Assembly (NCBI GenBank): GCA_014843695.1
Contig: CM026395.1
Location: forward strand, 49,830,557-49,894,556
Direction of reading: 5' to 3'
From: Archivesica marissinica
Lineage: Eukaryota; Mollusca; Bivalvia; Venerida; Vesicomyidae
DNA length: 64,000 nt
Shown: one piece after another, positions 1-12,700 of the stretch
How the letters are laid out: each line of letters opens with the position of its first letter
Numbering within the stretch: the stretch's first letter is position 1
Position numbers and translations under genes: made by a program
The notes under the pieces: generated by a model
What the model was told of the DNA's origin: nothing
Database searches by the model: none
The model's input: only the letters and a program-made list of their open reading frames with translations

Positions 1-1661
1 AAAGCGAAGGTCGCAACAATTAGAAAACGAAAAGAGAAGGTCACAACAATCGGAGAACGAAAAACGACGTTCCCAACAATCGGAAAACGAAAAGAGGCGG
101 TCCCAACAATCAGAAAGCGAAAAGAGGCGGTCCCAACAATCAGAAAGCGAAAAGAGGCGGTCCCAACCATCGGAAAACGAAAAGAGAAGATCATCCTCTA
201 GAGACAGCATGCTTGATGACAAGCCCAATCGTCGGCGTCGGCAACGCACATCCAGTCGGGAACTGTTGGACGAATCGGATCTTTCACAGCAAAGTGAAAG
301 AACCACACTCACACCAGATACTTTATCAGTAAGGGACAGTATTGAAAAGGTTCACAATTGGAAGCAAACACTGCCCCCTTCTATTCAAGACCAACATCAT
401 TTGACCACCGATAACCTAAGCCGACATCCTGAGACAGGTTTTCCGCGGAGTGATTCTGGTGAATATTTCTCCGCGCATGAACAAGATTCACATGCTAATA
501 GACCAGTAGACACTCCTACACAACCATACAAAGATATCATGTATGCCCAGCAATCGGTTTCCTCTCCGAGTCATGATGAGCCCAATTCAGATGGGGAGGA
601 AGCTGTATTGTCCCCGGGTGGTCATAGGCGTCGTATAATGCGGCATCACGTGTCGAAAGATGGGTCACAAGAGAGCAACAACGTGTTTGATGAAGAACGT
701 ACACATCATCCTGTAAATAAAGAAAAACAGAGGAAATCTGAACTGAACAGATCGGTTGAGCTCGAACGTCATGAGCAAGAAGAATTAGAACGTCGACATC
801 GAATATACTCTGGGGAAGATGCTATTGCCGCGGAAGAATTACTCAGGCAGCAGCGAAAAGCAGGCGGAAGTGCCTCGGATTCGCATTACAGGGACGAATC
901 ACCGAGTAGACGGCGTAAGAAGTTCAGCTCTCGGCATAATTCTAGGGAAGATGTTCTTGATGACAATCAAACTCATAAGAGGGAGACAGACTCTCATATT
1001 AGTGATGGCTCGCAGTTCGGGTTCAATCGAGAGGGCTCGCCCAACAGACAAAAGTCCAGAAACAAAAGACACAGTCGTCATAATTCAAAAGAAGGTGTTT
1101 TGGACAGGGATGAGGGACATTATCAACATTCGCACGAAGTATCGTATCCACACATGCAGGACCCTCAGTATCCGCACGAACATGAGACGCAGTACCAGCA
1201 GACTGACTATATGAGACCACACAGTATGGTAGTTTCGAATGAGAGCTTAGCAAATCTGAGTGCCGCCAGTTCGATCCCGTCCATTCACTCAGCTCTGACG
1301 GACGACGGTACAGTTCAAAACTCCGTTTCTATGCAATCTTTAGCTTCTAATGAGACGCAAGAACCTCCACCAGACGATCCAATGGTGTCTTCCGGTGGGT
1401 CACTTCCGGACATTATTCCCGGTGATGGGTCACGTGATCAACTTTCGAAACAGAACAGACAATCAGCGCACTCTGACAAGGCAAAACGTGGTTTAATTGG
1501 TCGCACGGAAGACATAGACAATCTTCTAAATTTCAGTCCAAATGAAGAAGAATTTGTTGAAAAAGGGCAAGGAATTAAAGAATTAATAAAACAACAAAAT
1601 TCACACATCCTGGACGCACCTGTGCCGAGGGAACCGTCCCCGATGAAACCACAAGCTTCTG
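1..1661 (+). CDS. Partial upstream coding exon, disordered N-terminal extension (probable FHOD long isoform)
   Basis: The reading frame is open from base 2 across the left edge to 1661, about 553 codons, so the exon starts outside the window. It ends at a consensus donor (CTTCTG then GTAAGT, GT at 1662-1663) in phase 1. The frame stays open to 1714 but I do not count that part. The protein is hydrophilic, rich in R, S, H, E, Q and D, with no membrane segment, signal peptide or known domain. It starts with six copies of a decapeptide like KRRSQQSENE (bases 2-181), encoded by a 30-bp DNA repeat. A second motif, basic residues then S-R-x-S-(R/K)-E-x-x-L-D-(D/E), recurs near bases 185-220, 225-275, 905-970 and 1050-1115. 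I did not recognise the protein on its own. Assignment to the FHOD gene rests on splice phases and strand. Confidence 0.72.
2..181 (+). repeat. Coding 30-bp tandem repeat (decapeptide KRRSQQSENE x6)
   Basis: Six in-frame 30-bp units with few substitutions (Q/L, N/S, Q/P changes) lie at the left edge. The array probably continues upstream of the window. The period is a multiple of three and the frame is kept, consistent with a coding minisatellite. Confidence 0.85.
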
Positions 1662-1724
1662 GTAAGTGTGCACGGCTGATTTATCAGAATCCACTGTTAC
1701 TGTACTTCATATAAGGGCGTTTCT

Positions 1725-1965
1725 GTCGATCGAATCCCCCCACCTGAACCTAATAATATTAACAGTCTTTCAGATGGGGCTTTAAACTGGGGTCTCGTGT
1801 CGGTGCTTAACACCGTGCACAACACCGTGCACGTAAAAGAACCAGAGGAGACTCTGGAATGGGTCTCTGTCTGTATCCTTGCACTATCAATCAACATTTT
1901 GAATTACCAATTTCTTCAGGAGGCGTCGCTCATATGGGCAACCGCTAGCGACGATAAATAAACGC
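1725..1965 (+). repeat. SINE copy, group A (5'-truncated)
   Basis: Body words shared with copies at 24346, 25205 and 42230 include TTAACAGTCTTTCAGATGG, GGTCTCGTGTCGGTGCTT, CACGTAAAAGAACCAGAGGA and the 3' end GGAGGCGTCGCTCATATGGG followed by GCGACGATAAATAAA. The tRNA-like head is degraded. It lies about 65 bp inside the intron after the exon ending at 1661. Confidence 0.8.
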
Positions 1966-2673
1966 AAAGCAAGCACACAAATGCTAAAGGGTGACTTGCC
2001 TATCAGTTTCACAGATATTGTTCACGTTAGTTTATAATGCTAACTCTTTACTACCCGTGGATCAAATCTCAATTGGCACTAGATTGTCCACAGAGAGAGG
2101 TTGGGTAATTTCATTGTACATTATGGTTTATTTGGGTTCAGCTTCGAAGACTACGGGAAGCCGATAAAGCGGTGTTTTCTGCCATACTAGTATATGTAAC
2201 TCATATAATTACTAATATAGAAAATAACAGAACTGACTTTATAAAGATATATGTGTTGAATGCATCCTTTATGTTGATGTAATCGCAGTTTATTTGTTTA
2301 CATTTACATTGCTATTATTTTCGCCATTTTGATTCACCTCCAGTCTTCTGCGTTTGCATTCCGGTAATCTCAGTTGCCCATGAGACGTTGCTGATTGGTT
2401 AAGTTGTTGTTTGACGTCACACTTGGCACGTGTTTCTATACCGGTGTCAATAATACCACGCGGTACATTAAGTAACGTCGCTGTTAAATTAATTGAAACT
2501 CAACGACGTATGTACATGTTTAACACAACTTTTGGACCATTTATGATAATTTCTTAGAACCCTCAGGAAATGCAATGTAAATATAAGGAGTACTCGGCCT
2601 CCGCATACATTTTAATCAACACACGCGTATTTTATACCCCAATAAGTGAGAAAAAAAATGTTGATTTTATTCC
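1966..2673. other. Intronic sequence, no gene seen
   Basis: This is AT-rich unique-looking DNA. A full CRE-type octamer TGACGTCA is at 2412-2419. I see no exon or repeat family. Confidence 0.5.
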
Positions 2674-2677
2674 TTAA

Positions 2678-2913
2678 CTCTTTCAACACCAAGTAACTGA
2701 CATGGACTGGTCCATGATATTCTTAGACCAATAAATTAATAACAAAATTACATTTGGATCAGTTCATTTATCAAAATGGGTAAAAAAAATTCTAAAAATA
2801 GTTATATTACTTGAAAAAAGTGCAGATCCTGATGAGACGGCTCGTTACGAGCCGGCTCATCTGGATCTACACTTTTTTGTAAGCCAATGTAGAGGTATGT
2901 GGTGTTGAAAGGG
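2678..2913. mobile_element. Palindromic MITE with TTAA target-site duplications
   Basis: TTAA at 2674-2677 and again at 2914-2917 flank a 236-bp element. Its ends are inverted repeats (CTCTTTCAACACCA against TGGTGTTGAAAGGG). An inner hairpin near 2822-2875 pairs GATGAGACGGCTCG with ACGAGCCGGCTCATC. TTAA duplication is typical of piggyBac-like and Kolobok-like elements. No ORF, so non-autonomous. Confidence 0.7.
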
Positions 2914-2999
2914 TTAATTGTAGGTTAAGGCGAGCCTGAAATATGTTTTAATTTGTTTATCATATTATCATATATCACTTGTTTTTAATAAATATAGGA

Positions 3000-3121
3000 T
3001 CTTACACGCATGGTGATTTCATACCATATGTTATGAAACGAGTTTTGGAAGAATGCTATATAGTAAAATACCAAAACGAGTTTCATAAAATATGATAGGA
3101 GAAATCACCACGAGAGTAAGA
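3000..3121. repeat. Long imperfect inverted repeat (foldback / MITE-like)
   Basis: Left arm words GGTGATTTC and TTATGAAACGAGTTTTGG are mirrored on the right as CCAAAACGAGTTTCATAAAA and GAAATCACC, with TCTTAC / GTAAGA at the outer ends. The arms are about 50 bp at roughly 80% identity around an AT-rich centre. Confidence 0.65.
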
Positions 3122-3205
3122 CGTTTTTAATCACATTACAATAATATGTTTTAAATCATATTTTTGCACAAAATATGCTATTTGCAACACATTTTGCTAT
3201 TTACA

Positions 3206-3765
3206 TGTTGGCGCCAACTGTCAGCGCAAATTGCCATGACGTCACTAAATTGCCATGACGTCACTACACAATGCAACTTTATATTTATGTTATAATTGCG
3301 TCAAGTGCTCTTTTAAATAGTAGTTTGTCTTACCAATAACGTTTTGTACCAATTGAAATAGATATGTACGTACTGTAAAGTTTAATTTAAAAATGATAAG
3401 GATTATTATCTCAACCAATCAGAATGCGTCCGGGTGTTATTGCACGTGTGTTCATATAAGAAATGATGTATATGACTGTATTATATTGAATACAAGTAAA
3501 GTTATGTGATAAATAACGTTGCTATTTTCAGTTGGGCGCCAAGCGTCACTATGCATAAAACATCGTTATAATTACTTTTTGGTGTCGATACATTTTTTAA
3601 TTCGTCATTTGTCTTATCGTTAACGTTACGTATCGTTAACGTTGTGTACGAATAATCAATGCAAATTGTTTAACGTTAATTTATGAATTATATGGATTAT
3701 TCTCTCTGTCAATCAGAATCCGTCCAGGTTGTCTTACACGTGTGTACATACAAAAAGGTATACAG
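3206..3765. repeat. Two diverged direct copies of a ~320-bp segment
   Basis: Copy 1 starts near 3206 (TTGGCGCCAACTGTCAGCGC) and copy 2 near 3532 (TTGGGCGCCAAGCGTCAC). Both contain a CAATCAGAAT-CGTCC block and CACGTGTGT in the same order. Copy 1 ends at 3467-3520 with a diverged relative of the 49-bp satellite monomer (ATTGAATACAAG, then GTTATGTGATAAATAACGT). Copy 2 ends at the start of the satellite itself. Two CRE octamers TGACGTCA (3237-3244, 3255-3262) lie in a short tandem duplication in copy 1. Confidence 0.55.
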
Positions 3766-6700
3766 TGGCGTTATGATACTGTATGCAAGGGAGATAATGT
3801 GATAAATAATGTGATGACGTTATGATACTGTATACAAGGGAGATAATGTGATAAATAATGTGATGACGTTACGATACTATATACAAGGGAGATAATGTGA
3901 TAAATAATGTGATGACGTTACGATACTGTATACAAGGGAGATAATGTGATAAATAATGTGATGACGTTATGATACTGTATGCAAGGGGGATAATGTGATG
4001 ACGTTATGATACTGTATACAAGGGAGATAATGTGATGACGTTATGATACTGTATACAAGGGAGATAATGTGATAAATAGTGTGATGACGTTACGATACTG
4101 TGTGCAAGGGAGATAATGTTATAAATAGTGTGATGACGTTATGATACTGTATGCAAGGGAGATAATGTGTTAAATAATGCGATGACGTTATGATACTATA
4201 TACAAGGGAGATAATGCGATAAATAATGTGATGACGTTATGATACTGTATACAAGGGAGATAATGTGATGACGTTATGATACTGTATACAAGGGAGATAA
4301 TGTGATAAATAGTGTGATGACGTTACGATACTGTGTGCAAGGGAGATAATGTTATAAATAGTGTGATGACGTTATGATACTGTATGCAAGGGAGATAATG
4401 TGTTAAATAATGCGATGACGTTATGATACTATATACAAGGGAGATAATGCGATAAATAATGTGATGACGTTATGATACTGTATACAAGGGAGATAATGTG
4501 ATAAATAGTGTGATGACGTTATGATACTGTATGCAAGGGAGATAATGTGATAAATAATGTGATGACGTTATGATACTGTATGCAAGGGAGATAATGTGAT
4601 AAATAATGTGATGACGTTATGATACTGTATACAAGGGAGATAATGTGATGACGTTACGATACTGTATACAAGGGAGATAATGTGATAAATAATGTGATGA
4701 CGTTATGATACTGTATACAAGGGAGATAATGTGATGACGTTATGATACTGTATACAAGGGAGATAATGTGATAAATAGTGTGATGACGTTACGATACTGT
4801 GTGCAAGGGAGATAATGTTATAAATAGTGTGATGACGTTATGATACTGTATGCAAGGGAGATAATGTGATAAATAATGTGATGACGTTATGATACTGTAT
4901 ACAAGGGAGATAATGTGATAAATAATGTGATGACGTTATGATACTGTATACAAGGGAGATAATGTGATGACGTTACGATACTGTATACAAGGGAGATAAT
5001 GTGATAAATAATGTGATGACGTTATGATACTGTATACAAGGGAGATACTGTGATAAATAATGTGATGACGTTACGATACTGTATACAAGGGGGATAATGT
5101 GTTAAATAATGTGATGACGTTATAATACTGTATGCAAGGGAGATAATGTGATGATGTTACGATACTGTAAGCAAGGGAGATAATGTGTTAAATAATGCGA
5201 TGACGTTATGATACTGTATGCAAGGGAGATAATGTGATAAATAATGTGATGACGTTATGATACTGTATACAAGGGAGATAATGTGATAAATAATGTGATG
5301 ACGTTATGATACTGTATACAAGGGAGATAATGTGATAAATAATGTGATGACGTTATGATACTGTATACAAGGGAGATAATGTGATAAATAGTGTGATGAC
5401 GTTATGATACTGTATACAAGGGAGATAATGGTAAATAATGTGATGACGTTATGATACTGTATACAAGGGAGATAATGTGATAAATAATGTGATGACGTTA
5501 TGATACTGTATACAAGGGAGATAATGTGATAAATAATGTGATGACGTTATGATACTGTATACAAGGGAGATAATGTGATGACGTTATGATACTGTATACA
5601 AGGGAGATAATGTGATAAATAATGTGATGACGTTATGATACTGTATACAAGGGAGATAATGTGATAAATAATGTGATGACGTTATGATACTGTATACAAG
5701 GGAGATAATGTGATGATGTTACGATACTGTATACAAGGGAGATAATGTGATAAATAGTGTGATGACGTTACGATACTGTATGTGTGTGATGACGCTATGA
5801 TACTGTATACAAGGGAGATAATGTGATAAATAATGTGATGACGTTATGATACTGTATACAAGGGAGATAATGTGATAAATAATGTGATGACGTTATGATA
5901 CTGTATACAAGGGAGATAATGTGATGACGTTATGATACTGTATACAAGGGAGATAATGTGATGACGTTATGATACTGTATACAAGGGAGATAATGTGATA
6001 AATAATGTGATGACGTTATGATACTGTATACAAGGGAGATAATGTGATGACGTTATGATACTGTATACAAGGGAGATAATGTGATAAATAATGTGATGAC
6101 GTTATGATACTGTATACAAGGGAGATAATGTGATAAATAATGTGATGACGTTATGATACTGTATACAAGGGAGATAATGTGATAAATAATGTGATGACGT
6201 TATGATACTGTATACAAGGGAGATAATGTGATAAATAATGTGATGACGTTATGATACTGTATACAAGGGAGATAATGTGATAAATAATGTGATGACGTTA
6301 TGATACTGTATACAAGGGAGATAATGTGATAAATAATGTGATGACGTTATGATACTGTATACAAGGGAGATAATGTGATGACGTTATGATACTGTATGCA
6401 AGGGAGATAATGTGATGACGTTATGATACTGTATGCAAGGGAGATAATGTGATGACGTTATGATACTGTATACAAGGGAGATAATGTGATGACGTTATGA
6501 TACTGTATGCAAGGGAGATAATGTGATGACGTTATGATACTGTATACAAGGGAGATAATGTGATGACGTTATGATACTGTATACAAGGGAGATAATGTGA
6601 TGACGTTATGATACTGTATGCAAGGGAGATAATGTGATAAATAATGTGATGACGTTATGATACTGTATACAAGGGAGATAATGTGATGACGTTATGATAC

Positions 6701-9700
6701 TGTATACAAGGGAGATAATGTGATAAATAATGTGATGACGTTATGATACTGTATACAAGGGAGATAATGTGATAAATAATGTGATGACGTTATGATACTG
6801 TATACAAGGGAGATAATGTGATAAATAATGTGATGACGTTATGATACTGTATACAAGGGAGATAATGTGATAAATAATGTGATGACGTTATGATACTGTA
6901 TACAAGGGAGATAATGTGATGACGTTACGATACTGTATACAAGGGAGATAATGTGATAAATAATGTGATGACGTTATGATACTGTATACAAGGGAGATAA
7001 TGTGATAAATAATGTGATGACGTTATGATACTGTATACAAGGGAGATAATGTGATAAATAATGTGATGACGTTATGATACTGTATACAAGGGAGATAATG
7101 TGATGTTAGATACTGTATCAAGGGAGATAATGTGTAAATAATGTGATGACGTTATGATACTGTATACAAGGGAGATAATGTGATAAATAATGTGATGACG
7201 TTATGATACTGTATACAAGGGAGATAATGTGATAAATAATGTGATGACGTTATGATACTGTATACAAGGGAGATAATGTGATAAATAATGTGATGACGTT
7301 ATGATACTGTATACAAGGGAGATAATGTGATAAATAATGTGATGACGTTATGATACTGTATACAAGGGAGATAATGTGATGACGTTATGATACTGTATGC
7401 AAGGGAGATAATGTGATAAATAATGTGATGACGTTATGATACTGTATGCAAGGGAGATAATGTGATAAATAGTGTGATGACGTTATGATACTGTATACAA
7501 GGGAGATAATGTGATAAATAATGTGATGACGTTATGATACTGTATACAAGGGAGATAATGTGATAAATAGTGTGATGACGTTATGTGATGACGTATGATA
7601 CTGTATACAAGGGAGATAATGTGATAAATAATGTGATGACGTTATGATACTGTATACAAGGGAGATAATGTGATAAATAATGTGATGACGTTATGATACT
7701 GTATGCAAGGGAGAATGTGATGACTTATGATACTGTATACAAGGGAGATAATGTGATAAATAATGTGATGACGTTATGATACTGTATACAAGGGAGATAA
7801 TGTGATAAATAATGTGATGACGTTATGATACTGTATACAAGGGAGATAATGTGATAAATAATGTGATGACGTTATGATACTGTATACAAGGAGATAATGT
7901 GATGACGTTATGATACTGTATACAAGGGAGATAATGTGATAAATAATGTGATGACGTTATGATACTGTATACAAGGGAGATAATGTGATAAATAATGTGA
8001 TGACGTTATGATACTGTATACAAGGGAGATAATGTGATAAATAATGTGATGACGTTATGATACTGTATACAAGGGAGATAATGTGATAAATAATGTGATG
8101 ACGTTATGATACTGTATACAAGGGAGATAATGTGATAAATAATGTGATGACGTTATGATACTGTATGCAAGGGAGATAATGTGATAAATAATGTGATGAC
8201 GTTATGATACTGTATACAAGGGAGATAATGTGATAAATAATGTGATGACGTTACGATACTGTATACAAGGGAGATAATGTGATAAATAATGTGATGACGT
8301 TATGATACTGTATACAAGGGAGATAATGTGATAAATAATGTGATGACGTTATGATACTGTATACAAGGGAGATAATGTGATAAATAATGTGATGACGTTA
8401 TGATACTGTATACAAGGGAGATAATGTGATAAATAATGTGATGACGTTATGATACTGTATACAAGGGAGATAATGTGATGACGTTATGATACTGTATGCA
8501 AGGGAGATAATGTGATAAATAATGTGATGACGTTATGATACTGTATACAAGGGAGATAATGTGATGACGTTATGATACTGTATACAAGGGAGATAATGTG
8601 ATAAATAATGTGATGACGTTATGATACTGTATGCAAGGGAGATAATGTGATAAATAATGTGATGACGTTATGATACTGTATGCAAGGGAGATAATGTGAT
8701 AAATAATGTGATGACGTTATGATACTGTATACAAGGGAGATAATGTGATAAATAATGTGATGACGTTATGATACTGTATACAAGGGAGATAATGTGATAA
8801 ATAATGTGATGACGTTATGATACTGTATGCAAGGGAGATAATGTGATAAATAATGTGATGACGTTATGATACTGTATACAAGGGAGATAATGTGATAAAT
8901 AATGTGATGACGTTACGATACTGTATACAAGGGAGATAATGTGATGACGTTATGATACTGTATACAAGGGGATAATGTGATGACGTTATGATACTGTATA
9001 CAAGGGAGATAATGTGATAAATAATGTGATGACGTTATGATACTGTATACAAGGGAGATAATGTGTTAAATAATGTGATGACGTTATGATACTGTATGCA
9101 AAGGAGATAATGTGATGACGTTATGATACTGTATCAAGGAGATAATGTGATGACGTTATGATACTGTATGCAAGGGAGATAATGTGATAAATAATGTGAT
9201 GACGTTATGATACTGTATACAAGGGAGATAATGTGATAAATAGTGTGATGACGTTACGATACTATATACAAGGGAGATAATGTGATAAATAATGTGATGA
9301 CGTTATGATACTGTATACAAGGGAGATAATGTGATAAATAATGTGATGACGTTATGATACTGTATACAAGGGAGATAATGTGATAAATAATGTGATGAAT
9401 TTATGATACTGTATACAAGGGGGATAATGTGTTAAATAATGTAATGACGTTACGATACTGTATACAAGGGAGATAATGTGATAAATAGTGTGATGACGTT
9501 ACGATACTATATACAAGGGAGATAATGTGATAAATAATGTGATGACGTTATGATACTGTATACAAGGGAGATAATGTAATAAATAATGTGATGACGTTAT
9601 GATACTGTATGCAAGGGAGATAATGTGATAAATAATGTGATGACGTTATGATACTGTATGCAAGGGAGATAATGTGATGACCTTATGATACTGTATGCAA

Positions 9701-12700
9701 GGGAGATAATGTGATAAATAATGTGATGACGTTATGATACTGTATGCAAGGGAGATAATGTGATAAATAGTGTGATGACGTTATGATACTGTATGTGTGT
9801 GATGACGTTATGATACTGTATGCAAGGGAGATAATGTGATAAATAGTGTGATGACGCTATGATACTGTATGTGTGTAATGACGTTATGATACTGTATACA
9901 AGGGAGATAATGTGATAAATAGTGTGATGACGTTATGATACTGTATGTGTGTGATGACGCTATGATACTGTCTACAAGGGAGGTAATGTGATAACTAATG
10001 TGATGACGTTATGATACTGTATACAAGGGAGATAATGTGATAAATAATGTGATGACGTTATGATACTGTATGCAAGGGAGATAATGTGATGACCTTATGA
10101 TACTGTATGCATGGGAGATAATGTGATAAATAATGTGATGACGTTATGATACTGTATGCAAGGGAGATACTGTGATAAATAATGTGATGACGCTATGATA
10201 CTGTATACAAGGGAGATAATGTGATAAATAATGTGATGACGTTATGATACTGTATACAAGGTAGATAATGTGATGACGTTATGATACTGTATACAAGGGA
10301 GATAATGTGATAAATAATGTGATGACGTTATGATACTGTATACAAGGGAGATAATGTGATAAATAATGTGATGACGTTATGATACTGTATACAAGGTAGA
10401 TAATGTGATAAATAATGTGATGACGTTATGATACTGTATACAAGGGAGATAATGTGATAAATAATGTGATGACGTTACGATACTGTATACAAGGGAGATA
10501 ATGTGATAAATAATGTGATGACGTTATGATACTGTATACAAGGGAGATAATGTGATAAATAATGTGATGACGTTATGATACTGTATACAAGGGAGATAAT
10601 GTGATAAATAATGTGATGACGTTATGATACTGTATACAAGGGAGATAATGTGATAAATAATGTGATGACGTTATGATACTGTATGCAAGGGAGATAATGT
10701 GATGACGTTATGATACTGTATGCAAGGGAGATAATGTGATAAATAATGTGATGACGTTATGATACTGTATGCAAGGGAGATAATGTGATAAATAATGTGA
10801 TGACGTTATGATACTGTATACAAGGGAGATAATGTGATAAATAATGTGATGACGTTATGATACTGTATGCAAGGGAGATAATGTGATGACCTTATGATAC
10901 TGTATGCAAGGGAGATAATGTGATAAATAATGTGATGACGTTATGATACTGTATGCAAGGGAGATAATGTGATAAATAATGTGATGACGTTATGATACTG
11001 TATGCAAGGGAGATAATGTGATAAATAATGTGATGACGTTATGATACTGTATGCAAGGGAGATAATGTGATAAATAATGTGATGACGTTATGATACTGTA
11101 TACAAGGGAGATAATGTGATAAATAATGTGATGACGTTATGATACTGTATGCAAGGGAGATAATGTGTTAAATAATGTGATGACGTTATGATACTGTATA
11201 CAAGGGAGACAATGTGATAAATAATGTGATGACGTTACGATACTGTATACAAGGGAGACAATGTGATGACGTTATGATACTGTATACAAGGGGGATAATG
11301 TGATGACGTTATGATACTGTATACAAGGGAGATAATGTGATAAATAATGTGATGACGTTATGATACTGTATACAAGGGAGATAATGTGTTAAATAATGTG
11401 ATGACGTTATGATACTGTATGCAAAGGAGATAATGTGATGACGTTATGATACTGTATGCAAAGGAGATAATGTGATGACGTTATGATACTGTATGCAAGG
11501 GAGATAATGTGATAAATAATGTGATGACCTTATGATACTGTATACAAGGGAGATAATGTGATAAATAGTGTGATGACGTTACGATACTATATACAAGGGA
11601 GATAATGTGATAAATAATGTGATGACGTTATGATACTGTATACAAGGGAGATAATGTGATAAATAATGTGATGACGTTATGATACTGTATACAAGGGAGA
11701 TAATGTGATAAATAATGTGATGAATTTATGATACTGTATACAAGGGGGATAATGTGTTAAATAATGTAATGACGTTACGATACTGTATACAAGGGAGATA
11801 ATGTGATAAATAGTGTGATGACGTTACGATACTATATACAAGGGAGATAATGTGATAAATAATGTGATGACGTTATGATACTGTATACAAGGGAGATAAT
11901 GTAATAAATAATGTGATGACGTTATGATACTGTATGCAAGGGAGATAATGTGATAAATAATGTGATGACGTTATGATACTGTATGCAAGGGAGATAATGT
12001 GATGACCTTATGATACTGTATGCAAGGGAGATAATGTGATAAATAATGTGATGACGTTATGATACTGTATGCAAGGGAGATAATGTGATAAATAGTGTGA
12101 TGACGTTATGATACTGTATGTGTGTGATGACGTTATGATACTGTATGCAAGGGAGATAATGTGATAAATAGTGTGATGACGCTATGATACTGTATGTGTG
12201 TAATGACGTTATGATACTGTATACAAGGGAGATAATGTGATAAATAGTGTGATGACGTTATGATACTGTATGTGTGTGATGACGCTATGATACTGTCTAC
12301 AAGGGAGGTAATGTGATAACTAATGTGATGACGTTATGATACTGTATACAAGGGAGATAATGTGATAAATAATGTGATGACGTTATGATACTGTATGCAA
12401 GGGAGATAATGTGATGACCTTATGATACTGTATGCATGGGAGATAATGTGATAAATAATGTGATGACGCTATGATACTGTATACAAGGGAGATAATGTGA
12501 TAAATAATGTGATGACGTTATGATACTGTATACAAGGTAGATAATGTGATGACGTTATGATACTGTATACAAGGGAGATAATGTGATAAATAATGTGATG
12601 ACGTTATGATACTGTATACAAGGGAGATAATGTGATAAATAATGTGATGACGTTATGATACTGTATACAAGGTAGATAATGTGATAAATAATGTGATGAC

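Noticed and set aside
1662..1714. Continuation of the first reading frame past 1661
   Set aside because: A consensus donor GTAAGT at 1662 and the matching phase of the next exon mark the exon end.
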